Shown: positions 1-11,370, counted from the stretch's first letter. The stretch is DNA of 64,000 bases from Cercophora sp. LCS_1 (GCA_036250225.1 JAPZLL010000004.1:1302001-1366000), one strand, 5' to 3'. The notes: generated by a model from the letters alone, not told the origin. Numbers and translations are program-made.

Positions 1-1459
1 TGCCACAGGCGGAGCTCAGAGCCTGGAGGAGCGAGTTGATCTCATTGGTAGCTTGTCGAACACTGCAACGCTCAAAGAAAGTCTTGATGACATTGAGGCG
101 CCCCTTTTCGACGAAGCTTGCAATTTGGGGAAGCGACTTCTCAACAGCGTCCGCAAGATCTTCCTTGCTCAGACGATTGAGAACCCTGATGGCAGGGTAT
201 GATGCAATGTCATTCCGGAGCAGGCTTTGGATTCGAGGACCGAAAAAGGTAGCGTGCAGGCCCTTGAAGACCTTGCCAGGGCAGTTTGTGATCAAGGTCT
301 CAAGAAGTCTTGAGCCAATTGGGTCGTAGAGCATGCTGTTGATAAATTCGGCGGCCTGCGATTTCTCGTCGCTGAAGGACGCCGGGGCATCCGGGATGAG
401 TTTGTCCACGAGGGACGTATAATCCTGCTGCTCTTCCTGCTCCTTAGCCTTCGACGCAGCCTTCTTGGCTTTGGCGAACAACGAGAGCTCCAGCTCCAAC
501 AACAGCTGCAACGTGGGGTTACCTGTTGGGTGCTTGGCGAGGACCCTGAGTGCTGTCGAGTCTAGGTTTGCTGTGGAGTCCGTCATAATCTTCTGGATGG
601 CAGCTGTGAAAGAAGATGGGACAGCGCGGTTCTGAGAAGCAAGCTCGCTTGTCATGACGGACGCCCCCTCCACCGTGATGTGCTCCTTCTTCTTACTCTG
701 CAGGAGAGACTTTGTGCCTACTTGGTTGAGGGGCCTCCCAGACAGAACAATCAAGAGAGCCCTCAAAGCATGCGAGCCGTACCTGTCGGAAACTAGATAC
801 GACAAGTGCTCCTCCAGCTCGTCCAGCGTCAGCAGAAATAGCTCCTCCATCGTCCGCTTCTCTTCCGCATCCACCACCCCTTCGTCAGCAACCTCCTCCT
901 CCTCTTCGCTCCCGCCAAGCTCTCGCGTAACCACGGGCACAGATTGCAGAAACAGCTTCTCGCAACAATGGCTCGCAAATCGGTGGGTGATCAAGCTGAT
1001 AAAATGGCCGGCGAACGCCTGAAAAAGGTGCTTTTTCTGTCGCGTGCTTGACAGCAAAATCAACCTTTCCATCAAGCGTGAGCACGATTGACTACTTGCA
1101 AGCTTGAGCTCCTTGCCAACAGCCTCTTTGTAGACGTTTTCCAAAAACAAGTCTCGTTCCTCGGTCGACGGAAAGTCGTTCAGCTCGAGCAGCTCGTCTG
1201 CGTGGCGAAAGTACTCCTGCTCCTGGTCCTCGAGCATTCCAAAGAATTCGCGCTCAAAGCCGGCGCCTCCCGGGCCGCGCGGGGCAGCATCGTCGTCGTC
1301 ATCTTCGAGAGGAATGTAGTCGAGGGATGCAATGTTCTCGGGGAGCTCACGGCGTTGTCGCTTTGCTTCGGGTTCGGGCTCTTCGACCTCCCTGGCCCTC
1401 TTTTTGGCCCGTTTCTCGTCGCGAATCAATTGGCGCTTCGACTTTCTGGTTTTGCCCAT
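1..1459 (-). CDS. NOP9: Nop9-type Pumilio-repeat nucleolar protein (partial, 3' end off the left edge)
   Basis: Nop9 is a nucleolar PUF-like protein that binds pre-18S rRNA in early 40S precursors; in yeast it restrains premature Nob1 cleavage near the ITS1 junction. The minus strand reads open for 486 codons from an ATG at 1459 to the window edge with no stop or intron, so only the C-terminus is missing. Visible parts are a basic N-terminus (MGKTRKSKRQ), an acidic stretch of Asp near residue 60, a conserved FFGMLEDQEQEYF segment, and helical PUF/ARM-like repeats with signatures such as RFASHCCEKLF, RYGSHALRALL and DPIGSRLLETL. Family assignment is strong by recognition of this repeat order. 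Start choice: first ATG of the frame, directly before the basic tract. The next gene downstream in the window is on the same strand, ending at 1773. Confidence 0.9.
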   Translation of the reverse strand, partial: MGKTRKSKRQLIRDEKRAKKRAREVEEPEPEAKRQRRELPENIASLDYIPLEDDDDDAAPRGPGGAGFEREFFGMLEDQEQEYFRHADELLELNDFPSTEERDLFLENVYKEAVGKELKLASSQSCSRLMERLILLSSTRQKKHLFQAFAGHFISLITHRFASHCCEKLFLQSVPVVTRELGGSEEEEEVADEGVVDAEEKRTMEELFLLTLDELEEHLSYLVSDRYGSHALRALLIVLSGRPLNQVGTKSLLQSKKKEHITVEGASVMTSELASQNRAVPSSFTAAIQKIMTDSTANLDSTALRVLAKHPTGNPTLQLLLELELSLFAKAKKAASKAKEQEEQQDYTSLVDKLIPDAPASFSDEKSQAAEFINSMLYDPIGSRLLETLITNCPGKVFKGLHATFFGPRIQSLLRNDIASYPAIRVLNRLSKEDLADAVEKSLPQIASFVEKGRLNVIKTFFERCSVRQATNEINSLLQALSSACG

Positions 1460-1772
1460 GTTTGCGGTGTTGGCGATGTTCTCGAGAGCATTCACGGTGG
1501 GGTGCACTCGATCGAAAGCAAAGAATAAAAAAAAGTTGTTATCTTATCGGATGGAAAACCCTAACCCTGTTTTCAGACGCCGCGAACTTTGTGTCGTGCC
1601 TTCCATGGGATAGAAAACGCACGCTTGCATCCGATTCCATCCGAGTTACAGTAAAACTTGTAATAGCCATAATACCATCTTAAACATATACGCCGGGAAG
1701 AGCAATATAACTCCTAGCAATGTCCGAATAGATGCAAGTCGGGTCAGCTCCAGGTCTTACCCCTAACCCTGA
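1460..1772. other. Intergenic: NOP9 5' flank and 3' flank of the hydrolase-like gene
   Basis: No coding frame or RNA gene is supported here. It must contain the NOP9 promoter and 5' UTR and the terminator of the next gene. Two isolated CCCTAACCCT-like strings (near 1560 and 1757) occur once each and are not a telomeric array. Confidence 0.6.
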
Positions 1773-3544
1773 TCAAAGGGTGGCAGTCCTGACCACCCCG
1801 TCGCCATGTCTGGTTAACGAGGGCGGAATTTCGTCAGGGCTCTTCCCATTCCGATACTGCCATAGCCTGCTAAGGTCCTTAACCTTCACTTTGGCCACAT
1901 CCCGCCTCCTGAACCTCCCTCTCTCCTCCACCGGACTACCCCCGTGGATGGCCACATCACCGACCTCGACGGTCCCTCGGCCAAGCCAGCTCACTTCCAT
2001 CGCCTCTTTGACAGTCGCCATCTCACCCCCCACGGCCCCGACAACAATCTCACTTTCCATAAACTCATTATTCTCCTCCACACAGCCGAGAAACTTCTTC
2101 GGGTCGTCGGGGTCCCTTTCCAATGGGAACATACCATCGAGGTAATGCTGGCAAAACTGATGTCCTCCACGGGCAGATGTTCTTGCGAACACGCGGCCGA
2201 TAAACCTAGGTAGGCTCTGCGAGCCAAGAGCCGAGGTGGTGAAGTGGAGGACACCCCAAAGAGCGACAAAGTCGGTTGTGTGTGCGTAGTGCTCGATATG
2301 GCCGATAGCTCTGTCAGAGACCTTTGAAGGAGAGAGGGACGATGTTTCTGCACGTAAAAGTGAGAAAGTTGATGGGGTGGGCTGATTCGTTTCGCTCGCT
2401 GCGGCATCTTGCTCCGCCGGCGTTCCTGACCCATTTGGGGAGGGCTGACGGATGATGGGAGCTGACCCAGGTGCGATGTTGGTCGAGTCAAGAGATCCGG
2501 CAACAGGGTTGTTCAGAGCAACATCTTGGGAATGAATGTGCCTATGAGGATTATTGAAGTGGTTTGCGGCGTTGCCAAAGGTGTAGACTTCGAGCTTTGC
2601 GAGGAGATCCTGTGGCAGCTCTTGGAGGAGCCAGTCGAGGATAAGGCTGCCTTCGATAGCTCCTTGAGAGTGTAGGATGAATATGACTTTTGAGTATTGA
2701 GGGTTGTAAAGCTTCTCTTTGATGATGCGGTAGCATACCCGTACATCGGTGGTCGCATAACCCCAGTTGCGCTGTATCAAGCATTCAACCACATCGAAAA
2801 TGATACCCGCACTATCTGATCAGCTTTGGCATTCCGGCAAGTCTGGTATTTCTCTTACGTCTTGTTGTGTATGCCGAGGATGGGACGTTTAAATGTGAGG
2901 GCAAGCCGGTTGAGATTGTTCTGCATCCAGTGCGAGCTATGACTGATCAGCGGTCACTTGTCAAGACAATCGTTGGAAGGCTCCTACCCAGCGGCTACTC
3001 CGTTGATAAAGATCCATTGCTCATGAGCATGCTCTGGCGATGCAGGGGCATACTGAGGATCCGAATGATATTCCACACCCTTCCCGTTGATCAACATGCA
3101 AATGCCATGATTGACCAGGAAAAAGAGGGCGACACCCAGCACGGCAATCCACACCGGGAGCAGGACGAGTGCCGGAAGCGCCACGATGAAACCTAGCTGC
3201 AAGATACAGAGGATAAAGTGGATGACAATGCAAAAAAGGTTGCCTCGAGTAAAGGAGAGCTCATCGAGGTCATCAGAATCTGCTGGTTTCATGGGCAGCA
3301 GCACGTACGGCAACGCCCAGAGGAAAAAAAAGAAATAGTAAATGTCAAAAGCCATTAACCGCCATGGCAAATCGGTATAGCCGTAGTTGATGACCGATTT
3401 GCCCCCTATTTGGGAGCCAAAGAACTTGGTGACATTTGGGACTGGCGTTTTCGCCTTCCTCCAGAATGAGGCCAGCCCTGCCATGGCGCCTATTGCGGAG
3501 ACGAAGGTGAAGAATGAGGCGGCGTAGTATGTGGACAGATTCAT
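1773..3544 (-). CDS. Membrane-anchored alpha/beta-hydrolase-like (DUF676-like) fungal protein
   Basis: Three exons: 3544-2988, 2936-2859 and 2811-1773 (557 aa). Introns are 51 and 47 nt; both acceptors read ATAG. The model joins two separate reading frames through a short middle exon that restores the typical fungal sequence INGVAAGSHWMQNN and RPILGIHNKTAGIIFD. The N-terminal ~150 residues hold about four hydrophobic segments (around residues 6-28, 62-83 and a double one at 100-150). The central part has a serine-hydrolase nucleophile-elbow-like motif, LHSQG, with Ser260. The last 200 residues are rich in Ser/Pro and probably less structured. The family is widespread in filamentous fungi with no defined substrate as far as I know; lipase or esterase activity is inferred only. 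The first residue of the elbow is Leu/His and not the usual Gly, so catalytic activity is open. The start is the ATG at 3544; upstream the frame has no other ATG before stops. Confidence 0.8.
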
Positions 3545-4041
3545 GTCGAGATGAGAGAAACGAGACAACAAAAAAAAGGGAAATCCTCCCCATTTACCTT
3601 CAAGCCAGCGGTGGTGAAATTCGAGGCGTCGCTGACCGGTTCACATGGCTCGAGTGATGAGTGGGAGTGCACACCAAGAAATCATGGCTGAGCTGGGGCT
3701 TGGCACCTCCATTGGCGAGACCGTAGGCTGCCGCTTACCCGGGGACCAGGTTGTGATTGTTGGCATTGCCATGTGTTCAACACCAATGCAACCCGTCGCA
3801 ACTCATTTGTTGTGGACCGGCTCGTTATTGTGCAGAATGGAAAGCTCACCTCCTTGGCAAATTCCAGACCATCGTGCAGGTTGTCGGGTGGTAGAACGGT
3901 GGGTCATCGCTGATAACGGCCCGCGCTGAGGTGCCCTGGACCCTATGCGTTGGAGGAAGGTGCGAGGAATGCTTGGATGGGGTCTGATGGGGATGGGACT
4001 TCATTGCATGACCAGGTATGGCCTTCTATTTCATCTCATGT
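3545..4041. other. Intergenic spacer, nothing coding seen
   Basis: Lies between the start of the membrane hydrolase gene and the 3' end of the dehalogenase gene, both on the minus strand. It should hold the promoter of the former. Short open frames here show no recognisable protein features. Confidence 0.5.
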
Positions 4042-4836
4042 TTAAACTGAAGGAACCGAGGTGCGTTTGATAATTTCGCCGACAGCCTCGTCGACGCCTG
4101 AAACGACCAAAGTCGGCTTCACCTCTCCGATGACGTCGCCCAGCTTATCAACCCAACCCCTCCCGGCTCGGTCAATCCACGCCGACCGCAAGCCCGCCGC
4201 CGTTGCGCCGACGACGTCGAACGGGTTTGCCGTTATGAGCCAAACATCACTCGGCGACTCTTGCTTCCCAACTTCTTGGACCAAGTGGTCGTAAGTCCTT
4301 TTGTCTGGCTTGAACACTGCGACCGAGTCAACCGTGACGGTTCGCCCGAACAACCCCGCGAATGGCTTCAAGTCGGGTGATGTCGTAACCGATGCCGAGA
4401 CCATTTCACCGGTCCCGTTGGAAAATATCAAAGCCTCAACACCTGGGGTCTTTCCGACCAGGTCCAGAGCCCCCGGGACATCAGGGAATACGCGCAGCGC
4501 ATTGTATGCCTGCATCAACCTGTTGGCATCATCTTCTGAGAGCGCCAAGCCAGACTCGGCAACAGCGTGCTGTAGGGCGCCCCTAGTGATTTCGCTGAAT
4601 GTTCGATACAATCCTGGTGATAATCAGCTCAGTTCATCGGCAAGGCGTCGGCGACCGGAAATGGCCTCACCCATGCTGTTGATGCGCCATGTGTATTCCA
4701 GCTGATAGCGCCGCCAGAGCGCAGCGAGGGGCTTCGCAACATCCTGACCATACGTTTTGGCTAGTTCTTCGGCGATTGACTCGGTGGACAGCAATGTTCC
4801 ATACAGATCGAACGCGATAACACTGCTTTTTGCCAT
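4042..4836 (-). CDS. Haloacid dehalogenase type II-like HAD hydrolase
   Basis: Two exons, 4836-4671 and 4613-4042, joined across a 57-nt GTGAGG...CCAG intron; 245 aa, normal for the family. HAD motif I is FDLYGTLL with nucleophile Asp10; motif II is IFSNGT; the conserved Lys lies in VFKPDKRTY; the acidic motif region is TANPFDVVGATAAG followed by LRSAWIDR, which matches type II L-2-haloacid dehalogenases (usual SSNAWDIAGA). Family enzymes hydrolyse L-2-haloacids through an aspartyl ester; the fungal members are poorly defined and the natural substrate is unknown. The motif carries TANP instead of the common SSN, so dehalogenase activity is not assured. Cytosolic by lack of any targeting signal. 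It is divergent from the HNH-like gene, start codons 329 nt apart. The ATG at 4836 is preferred to the upstream GTG because it gives the family-typical short N-terminus. Confidence 0.88.
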
Positions 4837-5165
4837 GTTTTTCTTTTCGTCATGCGTCACCTGCCGCCGGTTGACTCACTGAGCGGGTTTCGGCCCTGTT
4901 ATAAGCCAGCTGGGTGCCCCGCGGCGGGCCGGCGGCGCTCAACCATCCCAATCAGGGCTGACAGCGATGCAGGGACAGCGCCGATGACAGCGGCCGGGGA
5001 CCGGGATTGACGCCCCAAGTCTGCACCGGTGTGCGGAGTACGGGAGAGCCCGTCGTCATGGACTGGAGAGCTTCCGATCTGATATCATAAATGGCTGAGG
5101 AGAAACCAAGACATGACCGCTTACTGGACTAACGACGCAAGCTTTCTTATCGCTCAACCTCCACA
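4837..5165. promoter_or_regulatory. Divergent promoter between the HAD-like and HNH-like genes
   Basis: This 329-bp interval separates two head-to-head starts and must serve both. It is GC-rich near 4915-4990. I see no TATA box or specific operator that I could name. Confidence 0.5.
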
Positions 5166-6021
5166 ATGACGTCCAACATCGAATCTTCTGAGTTTACCAA
5201 TTATGAGTGCTTCCGCGATTCCCTCTCGGCCGTCCTCATCCGTCGTCTCACCAACACCGGAACTGCCACTAAGCCCAATCGTCGTTCCAAAAGACAAGCT
5301 TCCCCTGGGTATACTCCCACAGACGCCGAGGATCTGACCGACTTTATTGATTACATCGCTGCCGAGATCTTCGTCACCCTTCCTCTTTCACTTCGAACCC
5401 TCGATCACCACGTCTGGTCCACGACCCCTGCCATCCAAGAATCATATTCCCTACCTCTGACCGCCGAAACCACAGCCCCACTTCTCAACACCTTGGATCC
5501 TTCAATTCTTGACTCTCTCATCGCATATGGCATCATCAACTCGACGGACTCGCTTCCCGCCACAACTGCCCCCATAGCGCTCCCCGACTTGCTTGCACCG
5601 GTCCTCACATCATATCTCAGCACAATCACCACACCTCCGCCACCTCCCTCCTCGACCAAGGGCAAGGTTACTGCTTGCGAGATTTGTGGGCGCGACTGGA
5701 TCAACCTCAGCTATCATCATTTGATACCACGAATGGTGCACGCCAAGGTGGTGAAAAGGGGGTGGCATCGGCCAGACGAGTTGCAGAACGTTGCATGGCT
5801 GTGTGGCGCTTGTCACAAATTTGTGCACCATTTTGCAGGACACGAAGACCTGGCCAGGAACTATTACACTGTCGAACTGCTGATGGAGGCGGAGGAGGTG
5901 CAAGAGTGGGCTGCTTGGGTTGGGTAAGTTCAACTCGCTCTTGTGGTAAGATGCACAACTGACTGGAAGTAGTAAGTTGAGATGGAAGGGTCTTGGTACG
6001 ACAAAACGCAGGGGTCCATGA
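5166..6021 (+). CDS. HNH-finger domain protein of the filamentous fungi
   Basis: Two exons, 5166-5923 and 5973-6021, giving 268 aa. The 49-nt intron has donor GTAAGT, a branch-like CTGAC and acceptor GTAG; splicing replaces an immediate stop with the tail KLRWKGLG. The C-terminal domain has a treble-clef HNH layout: CEIC (Cys171, Cys174), YHHLIPR (His184, His185), then LCGACHKFVHH (Cys213, Cys216, His217, His221, His222). HNH fingers are usually nucleases, but here the function is unknown; the four Cys probably bind structural zinc and the HH pair would be the active-site candidate. The N-terminal half is an all-helical region with a Pro-rich linker (residues 157-162). The family occurs as a single-copy gene in many ascomycetes; no partner is evident. 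Start: the ATG directly after a CAACCTCCACA context typical of fungal starts. Confidence 0.82.
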
Positions 6022-6149
6022 TGGGACTACTCACCGTCGACACCAATAGGATGAGCGCGCGGAAATGGAAGCTGGGCACGTTGGTAAACGGTCAATTTCA
6101 GACCATGGCCGTATAAACTCCAGATCCCGTTGCTCAAGCGATGATGCCT

Positions 6150-7177
6150 TCATAATCTCGTCGCGCCTTCCTCGTGTCCTAGCAATGCTTTTCTGTCCTC
6201 GTCCTCATTATCGTCATGGTTCTTCACAACAACTCTGGGCACATGCCCACTATCCCGTTCTTCCTCTTCACTCACTCGCATATGACCTCCTTCCTCGTCG
6301 CTTTCGTCATCTTCCGAAATCACGCCTCGTTCGGTGACATAACTCCTTGATCTCCTCAGGCTCATCTCCGCGGGCGATGCTTTGGCGCTGGGCACGACTC
6401 CTTTACCAACAACAATGCTCTTCGTTCGGTCTACGGTGTCGGTTGGCGTGGACGAGGACCAGCTTAGCCCTGCGCTGATGCGACGATCAACTTCGGCCTT
6501 GAGGCTGAGCCCACTGCCGCCCTCGCCGTACGTGTTCCGCTGGGAAGAGATGTCGACGCTGTTGCCCATCTCGAGATCATGGTATGTGCCCGGCATTTTT
6601 CTCGTCTCGGTCGCTTGGTATTGTTCGAATTTGAGGACGCGGCGGAACACCTTGAGTGAGTAGACGAACGTCGCAATGGCGACAGCCAGGAAGGCGCAGT
6701 CAAGGGCGAGGCCCACGATCGAGTAGTTGTGGTCGACCCCCTGGATATGGACGGTGATGTCGAGCGACAGCATGGCAAAGGCAAGTGTGAGCTTGAGCAC
6801 ATGCGTGCATAACATAGCAAAGGGGGTCAGCGTTTCCGTTGCCATCTTGGAAATCTCGATGATGGTGCAGATGAGGGCGAGCGTCGAAAAACCAACATTT
6901 GTCGACTCCCAGCTATGACGGATCGGCCTGTCAGCACGTCTGCAAACCCCTTATAAGTCGCTGCGCAAAGAAGCACATACACAATTTCCACCGTCGGAAT
7001 CCGACCAGTGGCTTCCTCGTCGCTGTAATGTTCGACCGTCTCAGCCACCCGATAGGCAAAGATGCCCATCAAACAGAGCAACATCACAATCTGAACCCCC
7101 CAACACGGCACCATGAACTTGAGTCGCCATTTCGCCCTCGTGAACAGTACCTGGTCGACGTTGACCGACGACCCCAT
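6150..7177 (-). CDS. Conserved fungal four-transmembrane protein, function unknown
   Basis: Two exons, 7177-6981 and 6912-6150 (319 aa), with a 68-nt intron (GTATGT donor, CATAG acceptor). Splicing produces the continuous stretch PTVEIVWESTNVGFSTLAL, so the fourth helix set is only visible after joining. Hydrophobic segments: WGVQIVMLLCLMGIFAYRV (about 26-44), VGFSTLALICTIIEIS (about 71-86), FAMLCTHVLKLTLAFAML (about 97-114) and a long one around VGLALDCAFLAVAIATF (about 131-147). The C-terminal half (from about residue 165) is hydrophilic, acidic and Ser-rich with EDDESDEEGG, likely cytosolic and possibly phosphorylated. I do not recognise a named family. The compact four-helix layout with a short hydrophilic N-terminus is reminiscent of tetraspan scaffolds, but that is only a topology comparison. 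Confidence 0.78.
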
Positions 7178-8975
7178 GGCTGGCCTTGTTCGAGGTCGGT
7201 GAGAGTCGCGCTCCGTCAGCAGCAGCAGCGCCGGTGTTGGTCAAAATCCCTCGGGGGAACGTTTTTCAAGCGACAGCGACTTATCGCGAACTCGTCCGAT
7301 TTCTCATTTCAGCCCCTCCGTGTGTCGTTCCTTGTGCGCCAGCCCAGCAAAACCCGACGTCGTTGAGCAAGAAACAAAAAGAAACAAAGGGGACCAAATG
7401 GGCAAAAAGAAGTCGACAGCCCCAAAGGGCTTAAGGGCGTGGGCACATTTTTATCCCCCCATTCTCCTCCCAAAGAACAAAACGGAAATGAGCCCGACTA
7501 CTTGCTGCGGCTGCGCCAGCAACACCCTGGTTGGTGAGCTTTCTTCTCAGCCCTCTTCCTCTCACTGACGACGGCGTTGCTGATGTGCAGGCCGGCGACC
7601 AACGAGCGGGCGCGCTTGCACAGGTCGGTCAAGGGTCTGATTGGAGCGCCGTCATCGGTCCCCACTGCGCAAGCGCTCCAGATCCTCGAGGGGCTGAGAG
7701 AGATGCCACCGCCAGCTGCCACACCACGGTCTTGGAATTCTCGGTTTGGGGAATGGAGCGCGACGGGCGCCCGATCATCGAGATTCCATCCCGGCCCGCC
7801 ATACTGAGGTCTTTTGCTTCATTCTGGAGAGATGTGGCGGAATCAGCACTGCGAGCCGCCGTTGTTGTGCATTGAAAGGGCAAGATTTTGGCGATCCTGG
7901 AGGATCAAGCCTCATTGCTTGCTGGGTTGGGTAGGAGGGCGGCCGACGGCGCCGTGCCCCTCCCGAGCCTTGTTGGATCTGACAGGCGGGGTGCGCTTAT
8001 CTTCCTTCCTCCACGCTGTGCCCTTGGGTTGGATTTATCGACTTGACGGTTTTGCACTCACATTACAAAAAAAAAAAAAAGGGTACAAAACTACAGTACC
8101 CAATTACTCTCTGAACTTCACTTATGCTTTAGTTCCAAGTTCACCGGCGGCACATCTGTTACACGGCTTCGCGACGGGCGGTAACCACATGGGAAACCAA
8201 AGGGTCCCGGAATCTTGACTGCATGATGTCAGCGCTAGGGTTCCTTGGGTGCTTCGTGGCTTGCCTGGCTCCCGTTCCCTGCAACTGGCCCGATCGTGTG
8301 TCCCCAGCGCGATTCTCCGGAGTCTTAGCTCGGAGTTGGGGAGAGTCTGACAAAGGGCTTCACCCTCCCGGCATTCAAGTTCCTACGGGACACATCTTAC
8401 GATTGCGATCTCGGGGATACCTATCGATCAACTAGTTCACATCCGAATCCTCATCCCTTGGGGAAGGCTGATGTCAACCCGGCAGAGGAACAAGCATGTA
8501 AGAATCTGACAATCGGCCGTCACCTCGGATCTCACAGCACTGGACCAAAGCTTTGATCAAGAGAGGTGGTGTGCTGGCAACTGGTGGTCGCCAAAAATAA
8601 TGATAAAAAAAGGTATATTCACCAATCCAAAACCAAATATCCGCCCAGAGAGCCGCAGCAAAAAGAAGCCTGGGCTATCTCTACCACCAATCCTTCTCCA
8701 GTCTCCTCTCCAATTCAGCAGCAGCAAGACAATCTGTATGGCGGCTGGTTGGAAGTCTATAAACCGCGCGACTGAATGCCTCCCTGCGGGGCCATCCCAA
8801 TATTAACATTGTTGTTGTTTTATGCGGCTGACGTTCCGAGTCATATATGTACTTTGAACCGCGTTTGTTTTCAGCAACGGGTCAAAACCCAAAACACCCT
8901 CATCCATTGCACTCCCCTCGTCTCGGCGACCTCGGCTTGAGTGTTGCTTGTCGACGTCGACACATCATGACCCCC
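7178..8975. other. Gene-free stretch of 1.8 kb
   Basis: No frame here shows conserved features or convincing splice structure. It holds the promoter of the four-TM gene at its left end and the 3' flank of the small secreted-protein gene at its right. A run of 14 A occurs at 8067-8080. Confidence 0.5.
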
Positions 8976-9231
8976 TTAGAGTCCCTTGGCAGTGGCGTCC
9001 TGGTACACCCGGGCGGCGTTGAAGGGAACGATGTTGCCAGCCGCGTCCGTCATGGCGGGAATCTTGGCGTCAACGTTGGGGATAACGTTGGACTGACGTC
9101 TCTCGACAGGGACTGTTATGGTTAGTTAGCCAGGATCACACGTTCCTTGCCCCTCAGATGAACATACGACTGCCGGGATAGGCCACAGCAACGGCGACGA
9201 AAGCAAAGACGGCGGCGACGGTGAACTTCAT
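8976..9231 (-). CDS. Small secreted protein precursor (66 aa)
   Basis: A two-exon gene: 9231-9168 and 9112-8976, separated by a 55-nt intron with donor GTATGT, branch CTAAC and acceptor ACAG. The product begins MKFTVAAVFAFVAVAVA, a textbook signal peptide probably cut after residue 17 (AVA|YPG). A dibasic ERRQ site at residues 25-28 could be a Kex2 processing point, which would release a mature peptide of about 39 residues starting QSNVIPNVDAKIP. The mature part has no Cys, unlike most defensin-like effectors. I do not recognise the family; similar short Ser/Asn/Ala peptides with a Kex2 site are common in Sordariomycetes secretomes. The tail ends VYQDATAKGL. Spliced frame, signal peptide and stop all agree, so the gene is likely real even though it is tiny. 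Confidence 0.75.
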
Positions 9232-11370
9232 TTTGAATATGGGCGTGTCGTGTGACTGCGAATCGAAGAGGAGACGAGAAAAGACGATATGTCGGCCGGC
9301 GACGAGCAGGATACTTTGGAACGGAACTGGCGAAGAAGAGAAACAAGACAAGACAAAAGAGTCAAGAAGCGAATGGGACAGAAAGGAAAGAAAAAGGGTG
9401 TTCAGACGGGCGGCTCGGGAAGCATTTGGTATTTGTATCTGCTTGGCCAAGCGGGCGATCCTGATCGCCGGTGATTGATGGTCAACATGCGTTTCAGGGC
9501 GTGAACCACGGCCGTGTCTTGCCAAATCTGTCAACCCATCACCGCAACGGCTCACTTGAGACGGTCGAGGTGGACCCAAGACTTTGCCCCCCAACCCTAG
9601 GTAGGGGCGTCTGCAAAACCTTGCACATCGCAAACAAACCTGGTATGTAGGTAGTTCGGGCTGGCAACGAAGGAGGCGGCTGATACTCGGAACCTGCACT
9701 CCCAGGCGGCCAAGGGAAAGGAGACAATAGTAAACAGGGACTCGGCGGTCGAGGATGCTGGTGTTCTGGCCCAGTTCTGGCCCGCAAAGCCACGCTGGCC
9801 ACCGCAACTCGACCGCAAGGTCACGGTGCTAGCAGTAAGCTTAACCACTCTAATCTTCTTTTTCGGACGACGCAGGGCCTGCAAGTGGAGGCTCCGATGG
9901 CGAAGCTTTTGGGGGACCAACTGGTGAAACCGGCAGTGTGTCCGCTTGAGGCGGCGCATTGAAGTAGAGCCGCGTCGGCGGCGGCAGCCCACGTCGGAAG
10001 AAGGCGATCCCGCGTCTTGGCCCAGCATGTCTTCCACACTCTGTGTTGCAGCGTGTGCTCAGACCCCCTGTCTCTGCCAAGCTTTAGGCCCAGCGGGCCA
10101 GGATCGAGTAGAAAATGGGCGTGTCAGCCCTGTCTTTTGCGATCTCAACCCCCTCGACTCTGTTCCACATCCCAGCGGCGGGATTGGGGATGAAACTTGC
10201 GTGGAGCCTGCTGACGAGTTCACCTGGCAACTGTCTGTCACCGGCCGTCCGACTGTTGCTGCGATGGGGGCTTTCGGACCGCATCCCCACAGCGCACATA
10301 GTGCTGAAACACCAAAACTGTGAGGGGCCTGTTTCATGCAGTGGCCTCACTGTCACGGTGATACTGTCATCACAGAAAAGCTTCCCGAACCTTAACAAAC
10401 CTAATCGGCTACCCAAGCGAGAGGAAAGTCTAGACTTGCCGTCCCCCCCGGTGAAGTTTGCTGGAGCTCGAACGGGTGTTGAAACTGGCAATTGCGTAAG
10501 GTAACCCGCCAACAGCCAGTTTTCAGTTGATTTGGTGAGAAATGTCTCGGTCGAAAGACTTTGGGAGAAGTAAAAGCTGGCACAATCATTGACTGCAGGA
10601 TTACTGAATGCCACGCCCGTCCGACAAGCCAAGTGTATTAGATGACGAGGCTCAATGACGAGCAAACCTCTCAAGAATGACATGGTTTGGTTGATACCGG
10701 TAACCTAGATTGTTGAGCAGTTGAATGGATCCACTGCAGGGCCAGGACGCCGAAGCTTAGGTACGAACAGCTCCACTGGCGAGTCCCATGAGACTGTCCA
10801 TACTCCATAGTCAAAGAATAAAGATAATCGCCGCTTCAAAGGCTAAACAATCGGATAGGAACGGGCAGCACGCCGTGTTGGATGAAAGCCGCGCAACGGT
10901 CTCTTCCGTCTCAACAGCCCTTGCCGCTTGCGGTGGCGCTGGACAGAAGGCTGGAACGTTTGCTTGGCTCGCGCGGCAGGCGCGAGGCGGGGCGGTTGCA
11001 TCAGCCGCTGAGCTGCCCCGCGTCCGCGGTTCTCCGGCGACCCCTACCCCACCTTCAGCTCCGCCTGAGATCCCGAGTTTCTTCCCTCTACCCTCCCCGC
11101 CGTCGCCTTTGCCCGAAACCCACCGCCGCGAGCCACCTCGAGCCCACTTGTCAAAGCAGTAGCCTGCGGTTGGTCGGGTCCGAATCGCTTCCGCCCGTTC
11201 CATTCTTCGCTCTTGACAACGACGGCGGTGGGAAACTCGTCTCGTTCCCTCGGGTTCTTTCCCCGCAACAACATTCGCTTCGATCATCTCCCCGACGACA
11301 CCCAGCCAAGAGAACAAGCAGAAAAAAGCAAGCGCCCAACGAAAAGCAGCCGGGTAGCAGACAGCATATC
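9232..11370. other. Gene-free stretch of 2.1 kb
   Basis: Longer open frames exist on both strands but are compositionally random and lack domains or splice support. The right end (about 10,880-11,370) is C-rich and is best read as the promoter and 5' UTR of the AMMECR1-domain gene. Confidence 0.5.

Noticed and set aside
1555..1770. Telomere-like CCCTAACCCT strings
   Set aside because: Only two isolated copies about 200 bp apart; no array.
9154..9807. 217-codon minus-strand open frame
   Set aside because: Only its last part is real, as exon 1 of the small secreted protein; the rest is upstream sequence without features.
10882..11370. Upstream extension of the AMMECR1 frame
   Set aside because: Pro/Arg-rich, not conserved; the ATG at 11371 gives the family N-terminus.
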